A stretch of 64,000 nt of DNA from Longitalea arenae (GTDB taxonomy: Bacteria > Bacteroidota > Bacteroidia > Chitinophagales > Chitinophagaceae): NCBI RefSeq assembly GCF_016924755.1, contig NZ_JAFFJX010000020.1:1-64000 (forward strand). Reading direction: 5' to 3'. Below, piece after piece: positions 36,213-44,227 of this stretch; position 1 is the first letter of the stretch, and every line of letters begins with the position of its first letter. Below the pieces are notes generated by a model. The model did not search any database. It had not been told where the DNA came from and worked only from the letters and a program-made list of their open reading frames with translations. Both the position numbers and the translations under genes were made by a program.

Positions 36213-37316
36213 ATGAGACGAGCCTTGTTAAAAGCTGCCTTATTCCTGTTGATAACGAACAGTGCCCTGGCGCAAAAGAAAGCCCCGCAATTCATTATAA
36301 ATGCAAAAGTGGCCCATTTTACCGATAGTGTGGTATACCTGAATTACGGCACACTCGGTTCTTCCAAAACCGATACGGCAAAAGTTAAAAATGGTGCATT
36401 TACTTTTAAAGGGCATGTGAACGAGCCCGTGCCCGGCTTTATATTTTCCAAAACGTTCAGGGTAAAGGTTGACCTGTATATTGAGAATACGCCCATTATG
36501 GTAACCGGCGACGCTGATTCCATGTACAATACGAAAGTGACCGGTAAAGGTGTTGTACAGGAATTTGAAGCCTTCAATCAACAGTTAATGGATAACCGTA
36601 AAAGGACCATCGCGCTTTTTCAAAAAGCCTATGAGCTGAAGCAGGCTGGCGACACGGTTGCCGCGAAGGAACTTCAGGCCAAAGCCGATAGCCAGTACAA
36701 CTGGGAATTCAAAGCAAGGCACCAATATATTGCCGACCACCCGAAGAGTTATATAGCTGCGAAGGAATTGCTGGCCTATACCAGCACCAATACGCTGGCC
36801 AATAGCATTAAACTGTTCAACGGGCTCGATGCGTCTATTAAAGCAACCAATGTTGGAAAAGAAATTGCCGCCCGCATTGACCTGTTGAGTAAAGTAGAAG
36901 AAGGAAAACCTGCGCAAAACTTTACGCAAAGTACACCGGATGGTAAACCAGTGCAGCTTACCGATTATAAAGGCCGCTATGTACTGGTAGAGTTCTGGGC
37001 CAGCTGGTGCGGTCCCTGCCGTGCCGAAAACCCCAATCTGCTGAAACAATATCAACTGTACAAGGCCAAAGGATTCGATATTCTTAGTGTATCATTGGAT
37101 AATAATAAAGACTATTGGCTGAAAGCTGTCGAGAAAGACGCCCTGCCCTGGACACAGGTGTCTGATCTGAAAGGTTGGAACAATGAGGTGGCCGTATTAT
37201 ATGGCATCCGTGCCGTGCCAGCCAGTTTCCTGATCGATCCCGCCGGAAAGATCATTGCAACCGGGTTACGGGGTGAAACGCTGAATAAAAAACTTGAGTC
37301 GCTTTTTGCTAATTAA
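36213..37316 (+). CDS. TlpA-like thiol-disulfide protein with DUF4369 domain
   Basis: 367 residues: signal peptide 1-20 (NSALA-QK), DUF4369 (about 27-115), helical linker (120-230), thioredoxin domain (232-365) with CGPC at 266-269 in FWASWCGPC and cis-Pro loop VPASFLID. Periplasmic reductase or disulfide isomerase of the TlpA/ResA type. It is the last gene of the locus-2 operon (28 bp gap), ending before the terminator at 37473. The recurring link of this gene type to SusCD loci hints at cysteine-containing peptide or protein substrates (inference). Confidence 0.92.
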   Translation: MRRALLKAALFLLITNSALAQKKAPQFIINAKVAHFTDSVVYLNYGTLGSSKTDTAKVKNGAFTFKGHVNEPVPGFIFSKTFRVKVDLYIENTPIMVTGDADSMYNTKVTGKGVVQEFEAFNQQLMDNRKRTIALFQKAYELKQAGDTVAAKELQAKADSQYNWEFKARHQYIADHPKSYIAAKELLAYTSTNTLANSIKLFNGLDASIKATNVGKEIAARIDLLSKVEEGKPAQNFTQSTPDGKPVQLTDYKGRYVLVEFWASWCGPCRAENPNLLKQYQLYKAKGFDILSVSLDNNKDYWLKAVEKDALPWTQVSDLKGWNNEVAVLYGIRAVPASFLIDPAGKIIATGLRGETLNKKLESLFAN

Positions 37317-37472
37317 GCCTTCCTGCAGAACAAGCAATACATGAAAAACCGGCATATGGTGAGTGGTGAATACTGGCCGCAGAAATTGATGACCTGGAAT
37401 TTCCGGTACCCTATTCATAACTAGCATACTTATTTCACAAGAGAACCTGAGAATTGTAAATCTGCTCACCCC

Positions 37473-37516
37473 GCGGTACATGCCGGCGAAAGCCAGGTGT
37501 GTACCGCTTTTTTTTG
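37473..37516 (+). terminator. Terminator of locus-2 operon
   Basis: GCGGTACA at 37473-37480 pairs with TGTACCGC at 37500-37507 across a 19-nt loop that can extend the pairing, followed by a run of T at 37508-37515. Confidence 0.72.
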
Positions 37517-37531
37517 CGCAGAAGGCATTTG

Positions 37532-37635
37532 AGAAACGCGACATCTGCCCAGGGCGGGAAAGGCGCCAGAATGCAAAATCCGCCAAGGGCGGAGCAGGCG
37601 CTGAACGAGAAATTTGCCAAAGGCAAGACAGGCGC
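37532..37635. repeat. Three tandem 34-35 bp repeats, each with a GCC/GGC dyad
   Basis: Units 37532-37566, 37567-37601 and 37602-37635 all end in GGCGC and carry a central short inverted repeat (CTGCCCAGGGCGG, TCCGCCAAGGGCGGA, TTTGCCAAAGGCAAG). Units 1 and 2 share 24 of 35 bases by eye while the dyads stay paired, so changes look compensatory. GC-rich compared with its surroundings. Confidence 0.6.
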
Positions 37636-37887
37636 GAACCGCATTAGGCAAGATCCGCAGGGAGGTGGAAGCTGAGCCAGGCCTTCGGTCTTTTCCGGTT
37701 TGCTGACTCGGAATTCTTTCATACATGTTTAGTATATTTTCGATGTCCGCATCAGGCAAACAAGATAGACGCTATCTCAGCGCCGCTGACAGTAGGGTAA
37801 CGTCTGCCTATGCTCGCAAATCTTCCTTTTTTTTAAAATAATGCAATACCAACTTCGTTTAAGGATGCATATTTTAAATCTGATTCT

Positions 37888-38442
37888 ATGGCAACTTTAC
37901 AGGAATTTTCGAAAAATTTCGATGGGAAAGCGGTCCCGGAAGCATTGAGCCAGTTATTGGAATTTCAGGACGAAGCGGGATTTGAGAGTTATGCACAGGG
38001 CTTCGGTCTGCAATATGACGACAAAAGCGGATTGAAGAACGGATGGTCAAATGAGCCTGCCTTTCTTGGCAGGTTGATGCCTTTCGCCCAGGCAAATGGC
38101 AGCGGTTCATTTTATGCTTTATGGCAATATGAAAATACCGTTGGTTTGCACAGGTTACCCGTTGTTCTTTTTGGAGATGAAGGCGGGGAATTCATAGTTG
38201 CCGAGAATATAAAAGGTTTATTGCAATTGCTTACCCTCGATGTAGAGCCGATAGTATACAGGAATGTCAGTTTTTATAAAGATGCAGATCATACACCCAG
38301 TGATTATGCGAAAAACTTTAAGAAGTGGCTGAAGACCCGGTTTAACCTGGATGCGATAGAAAAGGCAGAGCAGATCATTGCACCTGCCCAAGAAAAATAC
38401 CAGGCTGCATTCGATGCCTGGAAAAAGCAGTATTTCGGCTAA
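37888..38442 (+). CDS. SUKH/SMI1-KNR4-like hypothetical protein
   Basis: 184 residues, cytoplasmic, no membrane or signal segment. The middle, FAQANGSGSFYALWQYEN then LPVVLFGDEGGEFIVAENIKG, resembles the SMI1/KNR4 (SUKH) superfamily, whose solo members often act as immunity proteins against secreted toxins. No toxin gene is nearby, so I do not assign that role. The C-terminal third is helical and charged. Followed by its own terminator. Confidence 0.7.
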   Translation: MATLQEFSKNFDGKAVPEALSQLLEFQDEAGFESYAQGFGLQYDDKSGLKNGWSNEPAFLGRLMPFAQANGSGSFYALWQYENTVGLHRLPVVLFGDEGGEFIVAENIKGLLQLLTLDVEPIVYRNVSFYKDADHTPSDYAKNFKKWLKTRFNLDAIEKAEQIIAPAQEKYQAAFDAWKKQYFG

Positions 38443-38468
38443 AAGCTGGTTTTTAAAATAATGGAAAA

Positions 38469-38499
38469 GGTATGTTATCCACGGTAACATACCTTTTTT
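38469..38499 (+). terminator. Rho-independent terminator
   Basis: GGTATGTTA at 38469-38477 and TAACATACC at 38485-38493, 7-nt loop, then six T. Confidence 0.87.
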
Positions 38500-38658
38500 A
38501 TGTGTAGCCTGCAATCAAGCATAAACAGTTGAATTTATTTCGTTCAACGATGAAATAACAGCATGGAACGATATGGTCGTTTAGCATACCGATTTTGATG
38601 AATATTCTATCATCTGATGCTCATTTCACAGGCACAATTTTTACAGTAAATTTCCATC

Positions 38659-39225
38659 ATGAAAACCGAAAAAGAAAAAATGCTGGCCGGTGAGCTCTAT
38701 AATGCGCTCGATCCCCAGCTTTCCGCAGAAAGACTGCAGGCCCGGCTGCTCATCAAAGCACTAAATGATACCCGGGAAGATGAGCCGGAAGAACGCAGCC
38801 GGATCTTAAAAGAGCTTCTACCCAACGCCGCCGATGGGCTTTGGCTGCAACCGCCCTTTTACTGCGACTATGGCTATAATATCAAGCTGGGCCGCAATGT
38901 ATTCTTCAATTTCAACTGTGTGATCCTGGATGTAATGCAGGTGACCATTGGCAGCAGAACCCTGTTTGGCCCTAACGTACAAATTTATACGGCGACTCAT
39001 CCTATCAATTATAAAGAACGCGCTTCCGGGCTGGAATATGCCAAACCAATAACTATCGGCGAAGATGTATGGATAGGAGGCAGTGCGGTTATTTGTCCGG
39101 GTGTGAACATCGGCGACCGGTCAGTTATCGGCGCGGGAAGCGTAGTTACCAAAGATATTCCGGCCGACGTTTTTGCCGCCGGTAATCCCTGCAAGGTGAT
39201 CCGGCCTTTGGAAAAGGATCAATGA
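38659..39225 (+). CDS. Sugar O-acetyltransferase (Maa/LacA type)
   Basis: 188 residues. N-terminal Mac domain (about 5-55, KEKMLAGELYNALDPQL) and left-handed beta-helix hexapeptide repeats (about 75-185): FYCDYGYNIKLGRNVFFNFN, TATHPINYKERASG with the catalytic His of the family in THP, IGEDVWIGGSAVICPGVNIG and GAGSVVTKDIPADVFAAGNP. Acetyl-CoA-dependent acetylation of maltose- or galactoside-like sugars is the family reaction. Full length. Convergent with the next gene, 12 bp apart. Confidence 0.92.
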   Translation: MKTEKEKMLAGELYNALDPQLSAERLQARLLIKALNDTREDEPEERSRILKELLPNAADGLWLQPPFYCDYGYNIKLGRNVFFNFNCVILDVMQVTIGSRTLFGPNVQIYTATHPINYKERASGLEYAKPITIGEDVWIGGSAVICPGVNIGDRSVIGAGSVVTKDIPADVFAAGNPCKVIRPLEKDQ

Positions 39226-39237
39226 GCGCAAGACTGT

Positions 39238-40230
39238 TTATCTTCGCCGCGACATGCCTTGTGCTATGATACTTACTGCAATAAGTTGCAATGCATGATA
39301 CAACATAATGGGCAGAAGCAGGATGCCCATGAGCGGACTGTTCATAAATATCACTTTGGCCATTACGGTGCCATGCACCAGTGATTTTTTAGAGCCGCAG
39401 AAGGTAGCGGTGATCCTGTCTTCCCGGTTGAAATGAAGTAAGCGGGTTATACTCCCGGTAATAAGATATACAAAGAAGAACAAGCCCAGTAAACAGGCGC
39501 CCAGTATAAATAACTCGCCCACACCGAGGGTGCTGAACATATGCTGACTGAACGATTCACTGAAAGCCGTATAAACAATTGCGAGTATGGTAAGCTGATC
39601 GAAATACTTTAACTGCTTATTGTATTTTCCTGCTAACTGGCCTAAACGCGTTGGGTTCAACAGCAAACCTGCCACTACCGGCAAGAGGATCTGTAACAAC
39701 AATTTTATCACTACATCGCTCATGTCAATATGATGGTTATTGTCCCCAGTGGCCAGTGCCATCCAGGCTGGTGTAAGAACGATACCCAGCAAACTGGAAA
39801 TGCTGGCATTGAAAATGGCGGCCGGAATATTGCCATGGGCAATCGATACCATTACTACCGATGAAGAAACTGTGGAAGGCAAAGCCGCCAGGAAAAAACT
39901 GCCCAGCCATAATACTGCCGTCTCCCCCTGGTTAAGCCAGGGCCGGAATAACAACAATACTGCCGGGAACAGGATAAACGTACATGCCTGTACTAACAGA
40001 TGCAGGCGCCAGTTGCTTAACCCGGCCACCAGTTTCTGGCGGTTCAGTTTCAAACCATAAAAAAAGAAAATAAAAGAGACACCTATATTGGCCAGGGATG
40101 AAATGGAGAATGGCCCTTTCGCAATGCCAGGCCCCGGGAATTGTGAGGCTAAGATGATCATGCCAATGATCGAAAGTATGAACCAATCTAGCCCGAACCT
40201 GCCCAAAATTTGTGCAATTTTAGTCGCCAT
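39238..40230 (-). CDS. SBF-like (bile acid:sodium symporter family) transporter
   Basis: 330 residues from ATG 40230 (MATKIAQILGRFGLDWF; longer upstream ATG at 40302 would extend into the UAS-containing intergenic region). About nine to ten transmembrane segments, with LPSTVSSSVVMVSIAHGN in the fourth/fifth region and NASISSLLGIVLTPAWM, matching the SBF-like family (PF13593, YfeH type). Sodium-coupled organic anion uptake is the family-level prediction. Divergent from the ABC permease gene. Confidence 0.88.
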   Translation of the reverse strand: MATKIAQILGRFGLDWFILSIIGMIILASQFPGPGIAKGPFSISSLANIGVSFIFFFYGLKLNRQKLVAGLSNWRLHLLVQACTFILFPAVLLLFRPWLNQGETAVLWLGSFFLAALPSTVSSSVVMVSIAHGNIPAAIFNASISSLLGIVLTPAWMALATGDNNHHIDMSDVVIKLLLQILLPVVAGLLLNPTRLGQLAGKYNKQLKYFDQLTILAIVYTAFSESFSQHMFSTLGVGELFILGACLLGLFFFVYLITGSITRLLHFNREDRITATFCGSKKSLVHGTVMAKVIFMNSPLMGILLLPIMLYHALQLIAVSIIAQGMSRRR

Positions 40231-40282
40231 AGCCTGCAATTTAATGAGTATTGTCTGCCGAACAACATTGAAAGCGGACACC

Positions 40283-40304
40283 AGGTGTACGTTTTCGTAC
40301 ACCT
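40283..40304. promoter_or_regulatory. Upstream activator dyad of the ABC permease gene
   Basis: AGGTGTACG (40283-40291), TTTT, CGTACACCT (40296-40304): a perfect 9-bp inverted repeat centred about 86 bp before the start predicted from the sigma-54 promoter at 40354. The position fits an NtrC-type enhancer site. The T-run after it could also make it a terminator, but no plus-strand gene lies upstream to terminate. Confidence 0.6.
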
Positions 40305-40353
40305 TTTTTCTCTGGCAGCTGAAGGAAGGCTTACCCCACAGGGATTTTCAGTC

Positions 40354-40369
40354 TGGCATGCCTCTTGTC
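40354..40369 (+). promoter_or_regulatory. Sigma-54 promoter of the ABC permease gene
   Basis: TGGCATG (40354-40360), four bases, TTGT (40365-40368). The consensus is TGGCAYR-N4-TTGC: both the -24 box and the spacing match exactly and only the last -12 base differs. Start of transcription is expected near 40380, 37 bp before ATG 40417. Confidence 0.65.
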
Positions 40370-40416
40370 GCCTGATAAACCTGGCCCGGGGAAATAAACT
40401 TTTAATCGAATGTGAC

Positions 40417-42813
40417 ATGCTTAAAAATTACTTCGTTATTGCCTTCCGCCACTTTACCAAACACCGGTTATTTTCAGCCATCAATGTTTTATGTTTATCC
40501 ATTGGCATTACTTTCTCCATGATCATTGGAGTATATGTAATGAACCAGCAAAGGGTGAACAGTGATCTCCGGAATGTAGAGCGACAGTATTATCTTAAGA
40601 CCATTTGGAAAGAAAAGGATCTCGGGTCCGAGCTCACGTCCATTTCTCCCCTGGCAAAAGCTGTAAAGGAGGAATATCCCGACCTGGTTGCCAACTATTT
40701 CAGGTATAACCCCGTTACCAATGTAGTATCGGCGGGTGATAAACATTTTAAGGAAGATATCGCCATATGTGATACCACGCTAGTTGCCATGTATGGCTTT
40801 CCACTGCTGTATGGAGACAAGAACAATGCATTTCCCAACAGCAGTTCCGCGGTAATTACGGAAACGCTTGCCCGCAAATTATTCGGAACAACCGACGCTA
40901 TTGGTAAAACGACCAATATTCAGACAACGGTTGCCGGCATTACCCAGGATTATATGGTAAGTGCCGTATTGAAAGATATCCCTTTCAACTCTGTAACCCA
41001 TTTATTGGGTAATTCTTATAGTGTGTATGTGCCTACCACCGGCAGCCGGTATTATCAAATAGGTGATCCTTCGTTGCCCTGGGACTTTCCCAATGAGATC
41101 AGCTTTATTGAATTGAAGCCGGGGGTAAAACACAGTTCGGTAATTGACGCTTTGAACAGGCTGTTAAAAAAATATTCGTCAGATTTCATCTGGAAGAACC
41201 TTTCTTCAAACGCAGTGCCGGTGAAAGATTATTATCTTAATGATAACAATGGTGCTGTGAAGAAAATGTGTTTCGTGCTGACGCTGATCGCCGGTTTCAT
41301 TTTATTAATGGTGATCATCAATTTTGTAAATATCAATATTGGCACTTCTACTTACCGGTTAAAAGAAATTGGCCTGCGCAAAACATTTGGCAGTGCGAGG
41401 AAGCAGGTGATCGGGCAGTTTCTTTTAGAGTCATTGATGCTTACAGGTATTGCCGCCGTTTTTTCTGTTTTCTGCTATCAGCTGCTGATTCCGGTTTTTT
41501 CGAAGGTGTTAAATTCAACACTGCCGTCTTTCTGGCAATTTGAAGGGGCAACCTATTTCCTCTTTGCATTGCTTGTTTTTGCTATTGGGATCCTGGCCGG
41601 TATCTATCCTGCCTTTGTGCTGAGTGCTATCAACCTGATCCATGCCGTAAAAGGCAAGCTGGATACTGCCAAAGGGAGCCTTGGCCTGAAGCGCGCCCTG
41701 GTGGTTGTCCAGTTCTCACTAGCCATGCTGGTGTTCATCTGCGCCCTGAACCTGTCGAAACAGGTCACTTACATTTTCAATAAAGATCTGGGCTATAACA
41801 AAGACCAATTGCTTGTGATAACGGCCTTCCCAAAGCAGTGGGATTCAGCAGGTGTTGCAAAAATGGAAACGGTGAAGCAGCAATTGTTACAGGTGCCGCA
41901 TGTAAAAAGCGTTTCATTGGCTTTTGATCTGCCGGAAAGCACCCCCTATGGCCGCATTATCTTATATCCGCCGAAAGAATCCAGCGCGCAAAAACAGGTG
42001 AGTTTGCCCTGGTCTTCTGTGGATGAGGATTATGCAAAAACATTTGGCATACCGGTAAAAGCAGGGTCTTTTTTTGCTAATGAAAGGTCTGGTACTGTAT
42101 TGAACGAAACGGCTGTAAAACAACTGGGACTTAGCACCGAAAATGCGGTTGGCCGGAAGATCGAGACGCCGGGCGGACCAACGACGATCACTGGTGTGAT
42201 CGGTGATTACAATTTTTCTTCCCTGCAGGAAGCCATCGGGCCTGTGGGATTTTCATATGTCAGGAACTCGAATACATACAGGTACCTGGTAGTTAAACTG
42301 CAGGCAGGTGATCTGTCTACCACCATGGATGTTATAAGAAGCAAATGGAAGTCGATGCTGCCGAATGCACCGTTCGATTATACGTTTATGGATGATAAAT
42401 TCCAGGCTATGTATAGGTCGGAGCTGCAATTAAAAACGGCGGCTGAGGTGGCTACAGCGCTTAATTTGATCATTGTGCTTTTGGGGATATTGGGTCTGGT
42501 GGCGTTTACGCTCAACAAGCGAATGAAGGAGATTGCCATTCGTAAAGTGTTGGGCGCCCGGGCCGCTAATATTATTTTACTGTTCCTGAAAGAATATGCG
42601 TTCCTCATCATTGTGGCCAATGCTATTGCCTGGCCTTTGGCTTATTTTTCCACCGAACATTTTTTACAAAATTTTGCTTATCGTATTCAACAGGATATTG
42701 TTCCCTATTTGCTGGTATTGGGCGCTGTTTCGGCCATGGCCCTGGGACTGATCAGTCTGCAATGCATTAAAACGGCTATTGCCAATCCGGTGAAGACTTT
42801 ACGTACAGAGTAA
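40417..42813 (+). CDS. ABC transporter permease, MacB/FtsX type
   Basis: 798 residues from ATG 40417 (the frame is open to 40210, but that part overlaps the divergent gene and the regulatory sites). Layout: short amphipathic start MLKNYFVIAFRHFTKHR, TM1 (about 20-42), MacB periplasmic core (about 45-240), three TMs with FtsX domain (about 285-420), a second TM and periplasmic core (about 425-640), then a final FtsX domain (about 670-790, RMKEIAIRKVLGARAANI). Such permeases use a separate ATPase, not encoded here, and act in export or stress-related mechanotransmission. Control by a sigma-54 promoter is likely. Confidence 0.93.
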   Translation: MLKNYFVIAFRHFTKHRLFSAINVLCLSIGITFSMIIGVYVMNQQRVNSDLRNVERQYYLKTIWKEKDLGSELTSISPLAKAVKEEYPDLVANYFRYNPVTNVVSAGDKHFKEDIAICDTTLVAMYGFPLLYGDKNNAFPNSSSAVITETLARKLFGTTDAIGKTTNIQTTVAGITQDYMVSAVLKDIPFNSVTHLLGNSYSVYVPTTGSRYYQIGDPSLPWDFPNEISFIELKPGVKHSSVIDALNRLLKKYSSDFIWKNLSSNAVPVKDYYLNDNNGAVKKMCFVLTLIAGFILLMVIINFVNINIGTSTYRLKEIGLRKTFGSARKQVIGQFLLESLMLTGIAAVFSVFCYQLLIPVFSKVLNSTLPSFWQFEGATYFLFALLVFAIGILAGIYPAFVLSAINLIHAVKGKLDTAKGSLGLKRALVVVQFSLAMLVFICALNLSKQVTYIFNKDLGYNKDQLLVITAFPKQWDSAGVAKMETVKQQLLQVPHVKSVSLAFDLPESTPYGRIILYPPKESSAQKQVSLPWSSVDEDYAKTFGIPVKAGSFFANERSGTVLNETAVKQLGLSTENAVGRKIETPGGPTTITGVIGDYNFSSLQEAIGPVGFSYVRNSNTYRYLVVKLQAGDLSTTMDVIRSKWKSMLPNAPFDYTFMDDKFQAMYRSELQLKTAAEVATALNLIIVLLGILGLVAFTLNKRMKEIAIRKVLGARAANIILLFLKEYAFLIIVANAIAWPLAYFSTEHFLQNFAYRIQQDIVPYLLVLGAVSAMALGLISLQCIKTAIANPVKTLRTE

Positions 42814-42819
42814 AAAAAG

Positions 42820-42956
42820 TTATTTAGTATTAAGTTCCTGAGTTATGAGTTCCTGTGTTCATAAGTTATTCAGTTATTGAGTTCCTGAGTTCTTAAGTTC
42901 CTAAGTTATTAAGTTAAATATAGTCGCGAGGCTGAACTGAATAACTGAATAACTTA
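42820..42956. repeat. AGTTnnTn octamer repeats with long inverted arm
   Basis: Between convergent genes. About eleven tandem 7-8 bp units of the form AGTTCCTG / AGTTATTR run through about 42834-42920. The 23 bases at 42862-42884 pair at 22 positions with 42934-42956, giving a 23-bp stem with a 49-nt loop itself made of the repeats. It may serve as a two-way terminator for the permease and PepSY genes. Confidence 0.65.
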
Positions 42957-42958
42957 TT

Positions 42959-44215
42959 CTAAGCCAATTCCAATTCTCTCACCACAGCTTTCTGTTTAAC
43001 AGCAGGCTTTTTAGCTTTTCGTTTTTTTCCAAACCAGATAATAAAACCGGTGATGGGTAAACTGCCCGATACCAGGCTGATGAGGAAAGCGATGATCTTG
43101 CCGGTAATGCCGCCAATAGCGCCCACATGAATATCATAGTTCATTCTTATGAGCTTATCGGCTGTGCTGCCTTCCTCATACGGTTTGTTGAATATGCTTT
43201 TGCCAGGGATTTCCTTCAGCGAGTAGCGGTCGAAGTACCGCGTAAGGTTCTTGTAATAAGTGCCATCTTCGGGGTTGTGCGAAGCAGCAATAACATCACT
43301 GAATTTATGGGCGAAGGTGATCTGCAAACTGCCCTGGCCTTTATGCAGCCGGTTCATGTTATGCCACACGCTGTCTTCAGGTGAATACAGGGCCGTTTGC
43401 ACCGGAACATTCGTGGTATCGGAAAATACCGTCGCTCTTCTGTCCGGCATTTTTTTGCCGCCGGAAGCAACCCAGTAAATTGATTTGGGCACCCATTTAA
43501 ATCCGAAGTAAATACCAGTGATGGCAATGATCAGTGCGCCGATGAGCACATAAAAGCCCAGCACATTGTGCAGGTCGTAATTCACCCGCCTGAACGTGGC
43601 TTTCCATTTTATTTTAAAGCTCTTATTTACATTCGCTTTCCGCAGGTTCTTTGGCCACCACATGATCAATCCCGAGATAAGCAGGAAAATAAAGATCAGT
43701 GTGCTCCAACTTACAATCTGCTGACCTATTTCGCGCGGCAACCACAAGTTAAAGTGACCCATGAGTATGATGCGGAAAAAATCTTTTTCCAGCGCTTTTG
43801 CTTTCAGCACTTCACCGGAATAGGGGTTCATGTAGATCATCATGTAACCCGTTTTTTTGTCGCGGTAGGTGGCAATGGCCGCCTTGCCTTTACCAGGATA
43901 CTGAACCGCATTGATAACCGAACCGGGTTTTCCTGCCTTATCGCCGAACTGGTGTTGCTCAGCGATCTTCTTTAGCACAGAAGGGCTCAGGTAAGGTTTT
44001 GGTTCTGCGGTAACAAACTGGTAGGGTTGCGTGAGGCTGCTGATCTCTTTTTGAAAGCAATAGATACAGCCGGTTATGCTAACGATGAAAACGATCGAAC
44101 CGGAAATCAGGCCCAGCCACAGGTGCAACCAGTCGTTAATGGTACGGAACAGGGATTTGCCGCTTTTCCTGCGTGCAGCGGCTTTTGGTGATGTGGAAAT
44201 GGGTTGGTAACGCAT
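42959..44215 (-). CDS. PepSY-associated transmembrane protein
   Basis: 418 residues from ATG 44215 (a GTG at 44227 would abut the upstream stop). Four transmembrane segments: near 30-52 (WLGLISGSIVFIVSITGCIY), 160-180, 215-237 and 375-395, with a PepSY-type periplasmic part (about 55-150, with a second around 270-345). The PepSY-TM family is regularly encoded next to siderophore receptors and some members reduce ferric siderophores. It starts 12 bp after the receptor stop, so it belongs to that operon. Confidence 0.88.
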   Translation of the reverse strand: MRYQPISTSPKAAARRKSGKSLFRTINDWLHLWLGLISGSIVFIVSITGCIYCFQKEISSLTQPYQFVTAEPKPYLSPSVLKKIAEQHQFGDKAGKPGSVINAVQYPGKGKAAIATYRDKKTGYMMIYMNPYSGEVLKAKALEKDFFRIILMGHFNLWLPREIGQQIVSWSTLIFIFLLISGLIMWWPKNLRKANVNKSFKIKWKATFRRVNYDLHNVLGFYVLIGALIIAITGIYFGFKWVPKSIYWVASGGKKMPDRRATVFSDTTNVPVQTALYSPEDSVWHNMNRLHKGQGSLQITFAHKFSDVIAASHNPEDGTYYKNLTRYFDRYSLKEIPGKSIFNKPYEEGSTADKLIRMNYDIHVGAIGGITGKIIAFLISLVSGSLPITGFIIWFGKKRKAKKPAVKQKAVVRELELA

Positions 44216-44227
44216 ATGTGGTAGCAC

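Larger units (their letters stand above)
37317..37887. other. Intergenic region with terminator and small tandem repeat
   Basis: No gene supported; the minus-strand ORFs here are by-products of the GC-rich repeat at 37532-37635. The region holds the operon terminator (37473-37516), the three-unit repeat, and an AT-rich stretch before the gene at 37888. Confidence 0.55.

Noticed and set aside
37435-37759. Two overlapping minus-strand ORFs
   Set aside because: They run through the GC-rich three-unit repeat and a terminator; no start context and no family resemblance.
40210-40416. N-terminal extension of the ABC permease frame
   Set aside because: It overlaps the divergent SBF-like gene start, the dyad and the sigma-54 promoter; the conserved permease start MLKNYF is at 40417.
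42820-42956. Possible CRISPR array
   Set aside because: Units are 8 bp without spacers and no cas gene is near.
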